Below are positions 27,571 through 37,686 of a stretch of 64,000 bases of DNA, in pieces. The DNA comes from Flavobacterium hungaricum. Lineage in GTDB: Bacteria; Bacteroidota; Bacteroidia; Flavobacteriales; Flavobacteriaceae. The stretch is taken from NCBI RefSeq assembly GCF_015182285.1, contig NZ_PRDM01000003.1, positions 310,001 through 374,000 on the forward strand, in the 5' to 3' direction. A model generated the notes under the pieces. That model had not been told where the DNA came from, did no database searches, and saw only the letters and a list, made by a program, of their open reading frames with translations. Positions within the stretch are counted from its first letter, which is position 1, and the number at the start of each line of letters is the position of its first letter. The position numbers were made by a program, and so were the translations under genes.

Positions 27571-30500
27571 ATGTTTAAAATATTCATACAAAGACCTGTA
27601 CTTTCGACAGTAATATCTGTTATTATTGTCATCTTAGGAGTTTTAGGTTTAATAGAACTGCCTATTTCTCAGTATCCCGATATTGCACCGCCAACGGTAA
27701 ACGTTTCGGCAAGTTATACAGGAGCCAATGCCGATGTGGTACTTAAAAGTATCGTAATTCCGCTGGAAGAACAAATTAATGGTGTAGAAAACATGACGTA
27801 CATGACTTCTACAGCAACCAATGATGGAAATGCTTCTATCAAAATTTTCTTTAAAGTAGGAACCAACCCAGATTTAGCAGCAGTAAATGTGCAGAACAGG
27901 GTTTCGAGAGCGACCAGTTTACTGCCTGTAGAGGTAACTCAGGCCGGTGTAACGGTAACCAAGAGCCAGAGTAGTAACTTGTTGATTTTCTCTCTATATA
28001 GTGACGACAAAGCTTACGACCAGACTTTCCTTCAAAATTATGCTAAGATCAATCTTGTGCCGCAAATTCAGCGTGTAGTGGGTGTGGGAGATGTTACCGT
28101 TTTTGGTGCCAAAGATTACTCTATGAGAATCTGGCTGAAACCAGATGTAATGCAGCAATACAAACTGATTCCGAGCGACATTTCGGCTGCTTTGGCAGAA
28201 CAAAATATTGAAGCGGCGCCAGGTAAATTTGGTGAAAACGGAAATCAGGCTTTTCAATACGTAATCAAATACAAAGGACGTTTAACCAGCGACAAAGAAT
28301 TTGGTGAAATCATCATTAAATCGGTTGGAAACGGGCAGATGCTTCGTTTAAAAGATGTGGCAAAAGTAGAATTAGGATCTTTGAGTTATGCTTCTACTAT
28401 TAAAACAAATGGTGTAGAATCTGCAGCAATGGCAATTAGTCAGACACCTGGATCTAATGCACGTGATGTAATCATCAATTCTAAAAAACTGATTGAAGAA
28501 GCAGCAAAGAATTTTCCAAAAGGTATGAAATATACCATTATGGTGGATGTTAATGAAAATTTGGATGCCTCTATCGAAAAAGTAATTCATACTTTAATAG
28601 AAGCATTTATATTAGTTTTTATCGTAGTTTTTATATTCCTTCAAGATTTTAGATCGACATTAATTCCGGCAATTGCGGTTCCGGTTGCGATTGTAGGAAC
28701 GTTTTTCTTCCTGAATTTATTCGGATTTACGATTAACTTATTGACCCTTTTTGCAATGGTTCTCGCCATTGGTATTGTCGTCGATGATGCGATTGTGGTT
28801 GTTGAAGCCGTACACGCCAAGCTCGACCACGGTTACAAATCGGCTAAAAAAGCGACCATTCATGCCATGGATGAAATTTCGGGTGCGATTATTTCGATCA
28901 CGCTGGTAATGGCGGCGGTATTTATTCCGGTAACCTTTATTACAGGATCTACAGGAGTTTTCTACAAACAATTTGGTATTACATTAGCAGTAGCGATTAT
29001 TCTTTCGGCAGTAAACGCCTTGACGTTAAGCCCTGCGTTATGTGCTTTATTGTTAAAACCTCATGCAGACGATCACAAACATAAAAGTTTTCTACAAAGA
29101 TTTTATACTTCATTTAACGTTGCTTTTGACAATGTTACGCAAAGATACAAGCGTTCTGTAAGTTTTCTTTCTGTAAAAAAATGGATTGTTTTAGCTTCGA
29201 TTGTAATAGCAGGTCTGGCATTATTTTATATGATGAAAACCACGCCTTCAGCTTTCGTACCTGCAGAAGATCAAGGAACTGTCTTTGCCAATATCAGTTT
29301 GCCGCCATCGGCTTCTATGGAACGTTCAGATATTATTGCCAAAAGAGTAGACAGTATTGCCAAAACGATTCCGGGGGTTAAAAATACACTTCGTATTGTC
29401 GGACAAAACTTTACCGCTGGAGCAGGTAGTGCTTACAGTATGGTTATTGTAAAATTAGAGTCTTGGGAAAAACGTGATTTGAGCGTAGACGACGTTATCG
29501 GTCAGCTTTTTGCCAAAACAAGCGGCATTCGCGAAGCGAGTATTTTCTTTATTTCGCCTCCAACTATTCAAGGTTTTGGACAAAGCGGCGGATTCGAATT
29601 TCAATTACAAGATAAAGGAGGGCATACCACAGCTGAATTCTTTAAAGTTAATAATGAATTTTTAGCAAAATTAGCGGAGCGTCCAGAAATTCAATACGCA
29701 ACAACGCCGTTTAACCCTGGTTTCCCGCAGTATATGATGGAAGTCAATCTGGCAAAAGCCAAAGATGCAGGAGTTTCTGTAAATACAATCTTGTCTACGA
29801 TGCAAGGTTATTATGGTGGATTATATGCTTCGAATTTCAATAAATTCGGAAAACAATATCGTGTCATGATTCAGGCTTCTCCAGAATATAGAGCCAATAC
29901 AGAAGGTCTTAACAAAATCTTTGTTCGAAATAGTGCAGGAACAATGGCACCCATTACCGAGTTTGTAAAAATGACAAGAGTTTTTGGACCAGAATCCATT
30001 TCTAGATTTAACTTATTTACGTCTATTTCTATTACAGGAGCTCCAAAACCAGGATTTAGTTCAGGAGATGCTATTAAAGCCATTCAGGAAGTGGCGGCAG
30101 AAAATCTTCCAGCAGGTTATGGTTATGAGTTTTCTGGTTTAACACGTGAGGAATTAGCTTCGGGAAGCGAGACCATATTTATTTTTATTTTGTGTCTGGT
30201 TTTCGTTTACTTCTTGTTAAGTGCACAGTACGAAAGTTATATTTTGCCTTTTGCCGTATTATTTTCAATTCCGTTTGGATTGGCTGGAGCGTATTTATTC
30301 TCGATTATTTTCAAATTGAATAGTAATATTTACCTGCAGATTTCCTTAATCATGCTTATCGGACTTTTGGCGAAGAATGGTATTTTGATTGTTGAGTTTG
30401 CTTTAGACCGAAGAAAAAAAGGACTTCCGATTGTACAAGCGGCGATTGAAGGAGCTGTAGCACGTCTTCGACCAATTTTGATGACCTCTTTTGCCTTTAT

Positions 30501-30741
30501 TTTAGGATTAGTGCCGTTGATGTTTGCTTCTGGGGCTGGTGCTGTAGGAAACAAATCAATCGGAACCGGTGCAGTAGGAGGAATGTTGATCGGAACCATA
30601 TTAGGAGTTTTTGTAATTCCGGTATTGTTTATCATTTTCCAGACTTTACAAGAAAAAGTAAGCGGTCCTGCCAAAGATGGTTATGATGACGAAGATGATG
30701 ATGAAGACGAAATTCATTTACTAGAAGCTCATAAAGAGTAA
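27571..30741 (+). CDS. RND (HAE1-type) multidrug efflux permease
   Basis: The 1056-residue inner-membrane protein has the AcrB/MexB topology: two sets of six transmembrane helices with two large periplasmic loops. The proton relay aspartates D405 and D406 are in GIVVDDAIVVVEA, and the N-terminus FIQRPVLSTVISVIIVILGVLG is typical. The C-terminal tail is unusually acidic (YDDEDDDEDE). It exports drugs, dyes or lipophilic compounds using the proton gradient. Substrate range cannot be predicted. Confidence 0.96.
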   Translation: MFKIFIQRPVLSTVISVIIVILGVLGLIELPISQYPDIAPPTVNVSASYTGANADVVLKSIVIPLEEQINGVENMTYMTSTATNDGNASIKIFFKVGTNPDLAAVNVQNRVSRATSLLPVEVTQAGVTVTKSQSSNLLIFSLYSDDKAYDQTFLQNYAKINLVPQIQRVVGVGDVTVFGAKDYSMRIWLKPDVMQQYKLIPSDISAALAEQNIEAAPGKFGENGNQAFQYVIKYKGRLTSDKEFGEIIIKSVGNGQMLRLKDVAKVELGSLSYASTIKTNGVESAAMAISQTPGSNARDVIINSKKLIEEAAKNFPKGMKYTIMVDVNENLDASIEKVIHTLIEAFILVFIVVFIFLQDFRSTLIPAIAVPVAIVGTFFFLNLFGFTINLLTLFAMVLAIGIVVDDAIVVVEAVHAKLDHGYKSAKKATIHAMDEISGAIISITLVMAAVFIPVTFITGSTGVFYKQFGITLAVAIILSAVNALTLSPALCALLLKPHADDHKHKSFLQRFYTSFNVAFDNVTQRYKRSVSFLSVKKWIVLASIVIAGLALFYMMKTTPSAFVPAEDQGTVFANISLPPSASMERSDIIAKRVDSIAKTIPGVKNTLRIVGQNFTAGAGSAYSMVIVKLESWEKRDLSVDDVIGQLFAKTSGIREASIFFISPPTIQGFGQSGGFEFQLQDKGGHTTAEFFKVNNEFLAKLAERPEIQYATTPFNPGFPQYMMEVNLAKAKDAGVSVNTILSTMQGYYGGLYASNFNKFGKQYRVMIQASPEYRANTEGLNKIFVRNSAGTMAPITEFVKMTRVFGPESISRFNLFTSISITGAPKPGFSSGDAIKAIQEVAAENLPAGYGYEFSGLTREELASGSETIFIFILCLVFVYFLLSAQYESYILPFAVLFSIPFGLAGAYLFSIIFKLNSNIYLQISLIMLIGLLAKNGILIVEFALDRRKKGLPIVQAAIEGAVARLRPILMTSFAFILGLVPLMFASGAGAVGNKSIGTGAVGGMLIGTILGVFVIPVLFIIFQTLQEKVSGPAKDGYDDEDDDEDEIHLLEAHKE

Positions 30742-30759
30742 TAATTTAATTAAGAAAAA

Positions 30760-32166
30760 ATGACTCATAGTTCAAATAAATATATTGTATTGATAATGAC
30801 GGCAGCACTGCTGAGTGCGTGCTCCGTTACCAGCAAATACGAGCGCCCCACAACTTTAAAAACAGAGCAGCTGTACCGCGATCAAAACGCATCGGATACC
30901 ACGACAATTGCCGATATGCCTTGGCAGAGTGTTTTTAAAGACGAAAAGTTAAATGCATTAATCCAAAAAGGTTTAGACCAAAATCTAAACCTTAAGAATG
31001 CGATTGAGAATATTGTGCAGGCAAGAGCTTCGCTTCGTCAGAGTAAATTGGCTTATTATCCAACATTACAACTGGATGCCAATGCAACACACACCAAGCA
31101 GTCAGAAGCAGGATTAAACTTTCCGGCAGGAATCAACATCAATACTTTGACCACTACGTATAAGTTAGGTCTAAGTACTTCTTGGGAAGCCGATATCTGG
31201 GGAAAATTAAGCAGTTCTAAAAGAGCCGCTTTAGCAACCTATTTGGCTACCGATGCTGCGAAACAAGCAGTTCAGACGCAATTGATTTCGGATATTGCGA
31301 ATAATTATTTTCTTTTATTGGCGTATGACAAACAATTGAAAATTACTGAAGAAACTTTGGAAGCCCGTATCAAAAATGTTGAAACGATTAAAGATCTGAA
31401 AGAAGGTGCTATTGTAACCGGGGCGGCTGTCGTACAGAGTGAAGCCAACCAGCATGCAGCAGAAGTCTTGATTCCAGATTTGAAACAAAGCATTCGCGAG
31501 ACCGAAAATGCTATAAATGTTTTGTTAGGACAAGGTTCAGGACCAATTGAAAGAGGAGAATTAGGATCACAGATTATTCCAGAAAATATCGCAATCGGAA
31601 TGCCTTCTCAGTTGTTAGAAAATCGCCCTGATGTCCGTCAAGCGGAATTCAATTTCAGAGTGGCTTTTGAAAGTACTAATCTGGCTAAAACCTATTTTTA
31701 TCCAAGTTTAACTTTGACTGCAAGCGGCGGATTTTCAAATTTACAGTTAAAAGATTTCTTCGATAATTCCATCTTTTATTCGATTATTGGCGGATTAACA
31801 CAGCCGATTTTCAATCAGGGAAAAAATAAATTAAGATTGACAACAGCGCAGTCACAGCAATTACAAGCGTATAATAATTTCCAGCAAAGCCTTTTAACAG
31901 CGGGGCAGGAAGTTTCAAACTCTTTGTATGCTTACGAAATGGCTGTTGCAAAAGAAGATTCAAGAGCAAAACAAATTGCAGCTTTAGAAAAAGCAGTTGA
32001 CTATACAGAACAGCTTTTAGAATACAGTTCGGCAACGAATTACACCGATGTATTGACATCGCAGCAAAACCTTTTAGCTGCGCAGTTAAGCGGCGTAAAC
32101 GATAACCTGCAGAAATTACAAGCTGTAGTAAATCTGTACCGTGCGTTGGGTGGAGGCTGGAAATAA
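30760..32166 (+). CDS. TolC/NodT-family outer-membrane efflux lipoprotein
   Basis: The 468-residue protein has a lipoprotein signal (ALLSACSV, C21) and the two internal repeats of outer-membrane factors: early DMPWQSVFKDEKLNALIQKGLDQNLNLKNA, and late LLENRPDVRQAEFNFRVAFESTNLAKT plus YTDVLTSQQNLLAAQL. It forms the exit duct of the RND pump encoded 18 nt upstream. A terminator follows. Confidence 0.95.
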   Translation: MTHSSNKYIVLIMTAALLSACSVTSKYERPTTLKTEQLYRDQNASDTTTIADMPWQSVFKDEKLNALIQKGLDQNLNLKNAIENIVQARASLRQSKLAYYPTLQLDANATHTKQSEAGLNFPAGININTLTTTYKLGLSTSWEADIWGKLSSSKRAALATYLATDAAKQAVQTQLISDIANNYFLLLAYDKQLKITEETLEARIKNVETIKDLKEGAIVTGAAVVQSEANQHAAEVLIPDLKQSIRETENAINVLLGQGSGPIERGELGSQIIPENIAIGMPSQLLENRPDVRQAEFNFRVAFESTNLAKTYFYPSLTLTASGGFSNLQLKDFFDNSIFYSIIGGLTQPIFNQGKNKLRLTTAQSQQLQAYNNFQQSLLTAGQEVSNSLYAYEMAVAKEDSRAKQIAALEKAVDYTEQLLEYSSATNYTDVLTSQQNLLAAQLSGVNDNLQKLQAVVNLYRALGGGWK

Positions 32167-32222
32167 ATTCTTTTTTAGAATCGATTTTTAGTATTCACTA
32201 TTAATTAAAATTGTTACAAACG

Positions 32223-32254
32223 AAAAACGCCTCTTTCCTGTGAGGCGTTTTTTT
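32223..32254 (+). terminator. Terminator of the RND efflux operon
   Basis: AAAACGCCTC TTTCCTGT GAGGCGTTTTTTT, about 57 nt after the TolC-like stop codon. Confidence 0.88.
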
Positions 32255-32390
32255 ATTTAAATTTATATCGGTAGAAAAACACTATTCGTCGATTAGTTTC
32301 GTCTTTCCGTATAATCAATTCGAAAGCCTTAGATATTGGCATTACTTTAGATTCATATCTACTAAAATTAATAATTTAAATTCTAAAGAC

Positions 32391-32891
32391 ATGAAAAAAT
32401 TAGTATTCGCCTCAGTGCTTTTTATGAGTGTATTTTTCGCTCAAGCGCAGCAAGTTTCAATCAATGTAAATATTGGCACACCTCCAAGTTGGGGACCACA
32501 AGGATATGATGATGACAGGTATTATTATCTTCCAGACATTGATATTTATTATGACGTTGTAAAGAGTCAGTATATTTCTGATAACAACGGTAAGTGGGTT
32601 CGCGAAAGCAGGCTGCCTGCACGATACAGAAACTATGATTTTTACTCTGGCTACAAAGTAGTTTTGACCGATTATAAAGGAGACACACCTTATAATTATC
32701 ACGCAAAACACAGATCCAATTATCCAAAAGGCTATCAAGGGAAACCTCAAAAAAACAGAGGAGAAAAACCAGCAAAAAGCAATAACGGTAAAGGACAGCA
32801 TAAGTCTGGTAACAAAGGAAATAATAAAGACAAAAACTCCAAACAACAGTCAGACAAAAACCACGATCACGGTAATGGCAATCGCCGTTAA
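32391..32891 (+). CDS. Exported hypothetical protein with basic low-complexity tail
   Basis: A signal peptide ends FFAQAQ (residue 20). The folded part (about 21-105) has YYYLPDIDIYYDVVKSQYIS and is rich in aromatic residues. The C-terminal 60 residues are Lys/Asn/Gly/His-rich and probably disordered. The family is common in Flavobacterium but of unknown function. The promoter region lies after the efflux operon terminator, so it is likely a separate unit. Confidence 0.75.
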   Translation: MKKLVFASVLFMSVFFAQAQQVSINVNIGTPPSWGPQGYDDDRYYYLPDIDIYYDVVKSQYISDNNGKWVRESRLPARYRNYDFYSGYKVVLTDYKGDTPYNYHAKHRSNYPKGYQGKPQKNRGEKPAKSNNGKGQHKSGNKGNNKDKNSKQQSDKNHDHGNGNRR

Positions 32892-32910
32892 TTCTTAAAC
32901 ATGACTAAAG

Positions 32911-32940
32911 AAAAGCGCCTCCAATTGGAGGCGCTTTTTG
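32911..32940 (+). terminator. Terminator after the exported hypothetical protein
   Basis: AAAAGCGCCTCC AATT GGAGGCGCTTTTT, 20 nt after the stop codon. Confidence 0.88.
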
Positions 32941-33060
32941 TTTTTTAAACACGAATTAAATAATTACACGAATTATCAAAATTCAACAATAAAATTTGTG
33001 GAAATGTTGTGAAAATTGCGACTAGAAAAATCTTTTTATCCCTTTAATCTGTGACAAAAA

Positions 33061-33203
33061 ACAGCATGAATTGCCTCCAGCTGAAGCTGGAGGCAATTCA
33101 TGCTGTTTTTATCGGCTTTAGCCAAACTAACATAAAGTGTGACTAAAGTCTTTTAGACACTTCAATAAAAAACCTCCAGCTGAAGCTGGAGGCAATTCAT
33201 ATT
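33061..33203. repeat. Dispersed inverted-repeat element (GCCTCCAGCT-type), copy 1
   Basis: A 46-bp near-perfect palindrome (33061-33106) has 22-bp arms that contain GAATTGCCTCCAGCT. A second CCTCCAGCTGAAGCTGGAGG palindrome lies at about 33172-33191. Between them is GGCTTTAGCCAAACT. Related elements occur at about 46460-46590 and 56994-57085. Confidence 0.75.
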
Positions 33204-33303
33204 TAGAATAATTTCTTAAAAAATAAATTTGCGAAAATTTGCGCAGTTTGCGGCAAAAGACTTTGCGATAATTTTTAAAATTGCTTTATATTATTTTTGG
33301 AAG

Positions 33304-34608
33304 TTATACAGCAGTATTTTTTACTTTATGGCCAAAAGCGCCAAACGAAAGAATAATCAAGAAACACACCAGCGGAATAATATATCCCGACTGAATATCA
33401 TCATGATTCATATCGATTAAAGTCCCCATTCCGTACGGAATAATAGCACCGCCGACAATCGACATTACCAGCCAAGAAGAGCCTGTTTCAGTATTCGATT
33501 TTAAGCCTTTAATTCCTAAAGAGAAAATAGTCGGGAACATAATTGACATAAAGAATCCTATTCCCCCAAGCGCATAAATAACTACTATTCCTGAACCGTA
33601 AATAGCTACTAGACATAATAAAACGCTCATTACACAGTAAATAGAAAGTAAAACGTAATCTTTTACAAAGCGTAAAAAGAAAGTTCCAATAAAGCGTCCT
33701 GCCATAAAAAGAAAACCGTAAATACCTAAATAATATCCAGCGGTTTTTTCATCCAATCCTGCGCCTTGCTGAGCAATTCGAATAAAGAAACTCGTAATAC
33801 AAACCTGCGCGCCAACATAGAAAAATTGCGCCACAACTCCCCAGCTTAAATGTCTAAACTTTAAAACAGAGAAAAAACCAGGTTTGATTTCAGCCTCTGT
33901 ATGATTTGCTTTCATAGATGGTAATTGTACGAAGTAAAATACGATCGCAACCAAAACCAAAATGCTTCCTAGTACTATATAAGGCATTTTTACAGAAGCA
34001 GCTTCGCCTAACAAGTAAGCAGATCTTTCAGCATCCGGCATCGCAGCCATTTGTTCGGGCGTATGATTAGTTCCAGAAAGAATAAATAACGAACCTACAA
34101 TTGGAGCAACCATTGCAGCTAAACCATTAAAAGATGCTGCCAAATTCAATCTTTTTGAAGAAGATTCCGCTGGCCCTAAAATTGCAGCGTATGGATTTGC
34201 ACTTGTTTCTAAAATTGTCAGTCCGCAGCCTATTACGAACAAAGCGAACAAAAACAATTCATAAGTTCTCGTATTAGCTGCAGGAACAAATAAAAATGCT
34301 CCGATAGCAAAAACTAATAAACCAGTTATAATACTGTTTTTATACCCGAACCTTTTAATCAGCATTCCCGCAGGAATAGCCATTATAAAATAAGCAAAGA
34401 AAACCGAAGTATCAATAAGAGTAGATTGGCGGTTATTTAATTCGCACGCTTTCTTTAAGTGCGGAATTAATACAGAGTCAAGATTATGGGCCATTCCCCA
34501 TAGAAAAAATAGGCATGTAACTAGAATAAAAGGCAGCAGATATTGTTTTTGGTTACCGCCTTCTGTCGGTACTTCGCGTTGATCACCGGCTTGGTTTGTA
34601 ATTTGCAT
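33304..34608 (-). CDS. FucP-like L-fucose:H+ symporter (MFS)
   Basis: The 434-residue protein has 12 predicted transmembrane helices and the FHS-family (FucP) pattern: FFLWGMAHNLDSVLIPHLKKAC near the start, GCGLTILETSANPYA in helix 5 and FFMSIMFPTIFSLGIKGL late. FucP proteins import L-fucose and related sugars. It is the last gene of the minus-strand operon that begins at 41120. Its placement suggests that the substrate of that operon is a deoxy or related sugar. Confidence 0.85.
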   Translation of the reverse strand: MQITNQAGDQREVPTEGGNQKQYLLPFILVTCLFFLWGMAHNLDSVLIPHLKKACELNNRQSTLIDTSVFFAYFIMAIPAGMLIKRFGYKNSIITGLLVFAIGAFLFVPAANTRTYELFLFALFVIGCGLTILETSANPYAAILGPAESSSKRLNLAASFNGLAAMVAPIVGSLFILSGTNHTPEQMAAMPDAERSAYLLGEAASVKMPYIVLGSILVLVAIVFYFVQLPSMKANHTEAEIKPGFFSVLKFRHLSWGVVAQFFYVGAQVCITSFFIRIAQQGAGLDEKTAGYYLGIYGFLFMAGRFIGTFFLRFVKDYVLLSIYCVMSVLLCLVAIYGSGIVVIYALGGIGFFMSIMFPTIFSLGIKGLKSNTETGSSWLVMSIVGGAIIPYGMGTLIDMNHDDIQSGYIIPLVCFLIILSFGAFGHKVKNTAV

Positions 34609-34768
34609 TAGTGTGTTTTTTAGTTAATAAGTTTGGAGTTTTTTTGCCGCGAAGGCACTAAGATATAAAGTTTAATTGTTTTGCGGCTTCGCCTGCCGAA
34701 AACTATCGGTATTGCGGGAGATTATTTTAAAGAAGCTGAGAAAAACCTTAGCATCTCAGAATCTTTGC

Positions 34769-35212
34769 CTAGGATTTTCTCTTTACAAACAAAAGATGAT
34801 CGCAGACAAGTACGACTTCACCTCGCTGATTAATAATTTCAACATGTTCGGTTACTGCACCCATTTCTGGATTTTTAGCTTCGCCTTTTTCAGAAATAGT
34901 AATTTCAGAGTGAATGGTATCGCCAATGTGAACCGGTTTTACAAAACGCATTTTGTCGTAACCTCTAGAAAAAGCTTCAGGATTTATCTCAGAAGCAGTT
35001 AAGCCGATTCCGATACTGAAAATCATAGTTCCGTGTGCAATACGTTGTCCAAATGGCTGTGTTTTGCACCATTCTGCGTCCATATGATGTGGGAAGAAAT
35101 CTCCCGTGTGTCCCGCATGAACCACAAAATCTGTTTCTGTGATGGTTCTGCCCACCGTAACTCGTTTGTCGTCAATTGTATAATCTTCGAAAAATGTAGA
35201 TTTAAAAAACAT
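34769..35212 (-). CDS. MaoC-like (R)-specific hydratase/dehydratase
   Basis: I chose the ATG at 35212 ([11 protein letters not shown]), where the hot-dog domain begins; an ATG at 35236 would add 8 residues and is also possible. The 147-residue protein has the MaoC signature [31 protein letters not shown] split over residues about 38-68 (Asp and His catalytic pair). MaoC enzymes add or remove water at enoyl-CoA thioesters. This fits CoA-transferases upstream in the same operon. The substrate is unknown. Confidence 0.85.
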   Translation of the reverse strand: MFFKSTFFEDYTIDDKRVTVGRTITETDFVVHAGHTGDFFPHHMDAEWCKTQPFGQRIAHGTMIFSIGIGLTASEINPEAFSRGYDKMRFVKPVHIGDTIHSEITISEKGEAKNPEMGAVTEHVEIINQRGEVVLVCDHLLFVKRKS

Positions 35213-35326
35213 AAGTTTATTTTTTGTTTTTACCATTTAGGTATTAAGAGAATTACGTTTTCTGTTAGAAATACTTAATGTTCTAGTCTTAAAAACCTTA
35301 ATTCATTTATGGTTTAAATTAATTTT

Positions 35327-36400
35327 TTACAATTCGTCTAGTGTAACGCCGCCGCCATTACTGCTTATATAACAAGCTTCCACAACTTTCATAGTTCCGA
35401 GAACATCTTGAACGCTGGCAGATAATACTTTGTCTGAACCTTCTTTGAATCGCATCAAATTAGACATTGCACCAACAAAAGCTTCTGGAAACCAAGAGCC
35501 TTCCAATTTTACTTCTGTCCATTCATATTCATTTTCCATGTCTTTTTTAGGCAGTGCATATTCAAAAACGTCTGGCAGGCCGTCGGGATAATTCATTAAT
35601 AAGCCCATTTTGGCTTTGATTGCGCCCTTTGTTCCTTCCCATTTGATGTAACTTTCTTCGTGTTTTGGGCCAAAATGATGATCGTGATTCGTATTAATCA
35701 CAACATGTTTATCTTCGCCATAATCCAAAATAATAGTTGATCGGCTCGAAGATAGTTTTTTTAGCGGATGTTTGGCTGTTTTGGCGTAGACACTTTTCGG
35801 ATTTCCTAGGAAAGAGCGAATACAGTCGATATAATGCACAGAGTGAAAAAGAATTTCCAATCTAGGATGTTCTTTAATAAGCGGAAATAATTCCCAAGGG
35901 GTATTGACCGTAACTTTAAATTCTAAATCATATAATTCGCCAATAATCCCTTCAGAAATCAGATATCTTGCTGCACTTACAAATGACGAAAAGCGAAGCT
36001 GAAAGTTTATAGCAGCAACAAGGTTTTTTCTTTCGCATACCGCCACAATTTCTCTTGCCTGCGCCAAATCATTCCCCATTGGTTTCTGAATCAAAACCGC
36101 AGCACCGTCTGGCAGTTGTTCCAAGATTTCAATGTATTGATCAGGTAAGACCGTTATGTCGTAAACTGCATTTTTTGGAGCATGTTTTACTGCTTCGGCA
36201 ACATTTTCAAATACATGCTCTATTTTAAACTGTTTCTGTAAGTCGTATGCTTTTGAAATGGTTCTATTGGTAAGACCAAAAACTCTGAAGCCTGCCATTT
36301 CATAAGCCGGAAGATGCGCATCTTTTACAATGCCGCTTGCTCCGATAATGACAATGGGCTGTTCTGTTTCTGGCAGTAAAGGTTTATAGGGAATATTCAT
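35327..36400 (-). CDS. Gfo/Idh/MocA-family oxidoreductase
   Basis: The 357-residue protein has an N-terminal Rossmann domain (PIVIIGASGIVKDAHLPAY) and the family lysine motif VLIQKPMGNDL, with the C-terminal alpha/beta domain after residue 130. These NAD(P)-dependent enzymes oxidise or reduce sugars or cyclitols. It sits in the middle of the minus-strand operon, 62 nt after the SBP-like gene. A second member of the same family lies in the right arm (49471-50535). Confidence 0.87.
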   Translation of the reverse strand: MNIPYKPLLPETEQPIVIIGASGIVKDAHLPAYEMAGFRVFGLTNRTISKAYDLQKQFKIEHVFENVAEAVKHAPKNAVYDITVLPDQYIEILEQLPDGAAVLIQKPMGNDLAQAREIVAVCERKNLVAAINFQLRFSSFVSAARYLISEGIIGELYDLEFKVTVNTPWELFPLIKEHPRLEILFHSVHYIDCIRSFLGNPKSVYAKTAKHPLKKLSSSRSTIILDYGEDKHVVINTNHDHHFGPKHEESYIKWEGTKGAIKAKMGLLMNYPDGLPDVFEYALPKKDMENEYEWTEVKLEGSWFPEAFVGAMSNLMRFKEGSDKVLSASVQDVLGTMKVVEACYISSNGGGVTLDEL

Positions 36401-36462
36401 TTTGTAACTATTTTTAAGTTTGATCGCAACATTGTCAAAGTTTCAAACGCTGACACTGTTTT

Positions 36463-37686
36463 CTATTCTATTTTTTGAATATTGATTTGTGTTTCTTCTA
36501 GCAATTGTGCCGAAGGAATATCACTGTTGATTGCTTTTAAAACCATATGATCGATAAATTCGCATACTTTGGGCCAGATTGGCGTCTGAGGTAAAGTGAG
36601 TGCATTTTCGTGCAGCATTTCCAATTTATGATAAAACGGAATTAAGGTGTTGATTGAAGGATCTTTCCAAGTTGATTTCCTGCAGCCGATGCCGCCTTCG
36701 GTAGTCAATAATTTATCACTTTCGGCAGTTGTGGCAAAACGTAAAAAATCGTAAGCCAGTTTTTTATGTTGACTTCCCGAACCAATTGTGTACAGCCAGT
36801 ATACATTTAAAGAAGCCGTTTTATGGTCAGGATCGGATGGGAGAGAAGTAATGTCAATTTTTCCTTTCACTTTCGATTCTTCAATCACTTCGGCCATTGA
36901 TGCAAATCCAAACCAGTTGATGGCCATTGCTGCTTGTCCTTCGGCGAAAGCCATACCTGCTTCAACGGAACCAAATACCGCCGATTTTGGATGAACAGCG
37001 TTTTTATCATTGACTATTGTTCGATAAAAATCCAATGCTTCAATTGCTGGCTGGCTGTTAATACAGATTTGATTTTTGTTATTGATTAAAGAGCCTCCGC
37101 GTGTCCATAATTGCAGGCAGAAATCAAAAACCATATTGTGTCCGTCGGGATAATTGGCAAAGATGCAGCCGTAGAGATTTTCTTCGGGTCTATTAAAAAA
37201 TGCCGCTATTTCTATAAACTGCTTCCAAGTTTTTGGTGTGGCGAGTTCGTAACCCAACTGCTTTTTAAAATTCTCTTTTTCAGTTTCGTTTTCGAATAAA
37301 TCTTTTCTGTAAATCAGACATTCTGGACCATCATGAAATGGAAGTCCGTAAATACCATTATCGAGCTGTTGTAACTGTAAAAGTGATTTGTGCCAGCCGT
37401 GAGGAAAATTTTCGGGCGGATTTTCTGCTATGAAAGAAAATAGATCTAAAACCGCTTTTTCGTGTACCGCATCATAAATCCAATCCGTATTAATGTGCGC
37501 AATATCCCATTTCCCTTCTTTTAAGCCTTTTTTAGAAATTGTAGTTTCATATAGGTCATGCAATTCCATTGGAATCATTTCAGCTTCGATCTGAAGGTTG
37601 TTTTCAAGACAGAAAGCATCCCAAAGTTTTTGCATGGTACTTTCGAAAGGATCGAATTTTCGAACAGCGATTCTAAATTTTTCCAT
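36463..37686 (-). CDS. Solute-binding-protein-fold protein without signal peptide (copy 1)
   Basis: The 407-residue protein matches family 1 extracellular solute-binding proteins (MalE-like): DIAHINTDWIYDAVHEKAVLDL, GIYGLPFHDGPECLIYRKDLF, PKTWKQFIEIAAFF and GMAFAEGQAAMAINWFG. The N-terminus [11 protein letters not shown] is not a signal peptide, and an in-frame stop lies seven codons upstream, so it should stay in the cytoplasm. The start overlaps the stop of the CoA-transferase before it by 1 nt (TGATG). No ABC permease genes are nearby. Its role is unknown; ligand binding or presentation to the CoA-transferases is inference. Confidence 0.78.
   Translation of the reverse strand: MEKFRIAVRKFDPFESTMQKLWDAFCLENNLQIEAEMIPMELHDLYETTISKKGLKEGKWDIAHINTDWIYDAVHEKAVLDLFSFIAENPPENFPHGWHKSLLQLQQLDNGIYGLPFHDGPECLIYRKDLFENETEKENFKKQLGYELATPKTWKQFIEIAAFFNRPEENLYGCIFANYPDGHNMVFDFCLQLWTRGGSLINNKNQICINSQPAIEALDFYRTIVNDKNAVHPKSAVFGSVEAGMAFAEGQAAMAINWFGFASMAEVIEESKVKGKIDITSLPSDPDHKTASLNVYWLYTIGSGSQHKKLAYDFLRFATTAESDKLLTTEGGIGCRKSTWKDPSINTLIPFYHKLEMLHENALTLPQTPIWPKVCEFIDHMVLKAINSDIPSAQLLEETQINIQKIE

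Larger units (their letters stand above)
32892..33303. other. Gene-free stretch holding a terminator and dispersed repeats
   Basis: This convergent gap holds the terminator at 32911-32940 and the repeat element at 33061-33203. A GCGAAAATTTGCG-type fragment near 33230-33265 resembles other intergenic repeats in the window. No coding sequence is credible. Confidence 0.6.

Noticed and set aside
32457..32846. Minus-strand frames of 129 and 104 aa
   Set aside because: Antisense shadows of the signal-peptide-bearing exported protein at 32391-32891.
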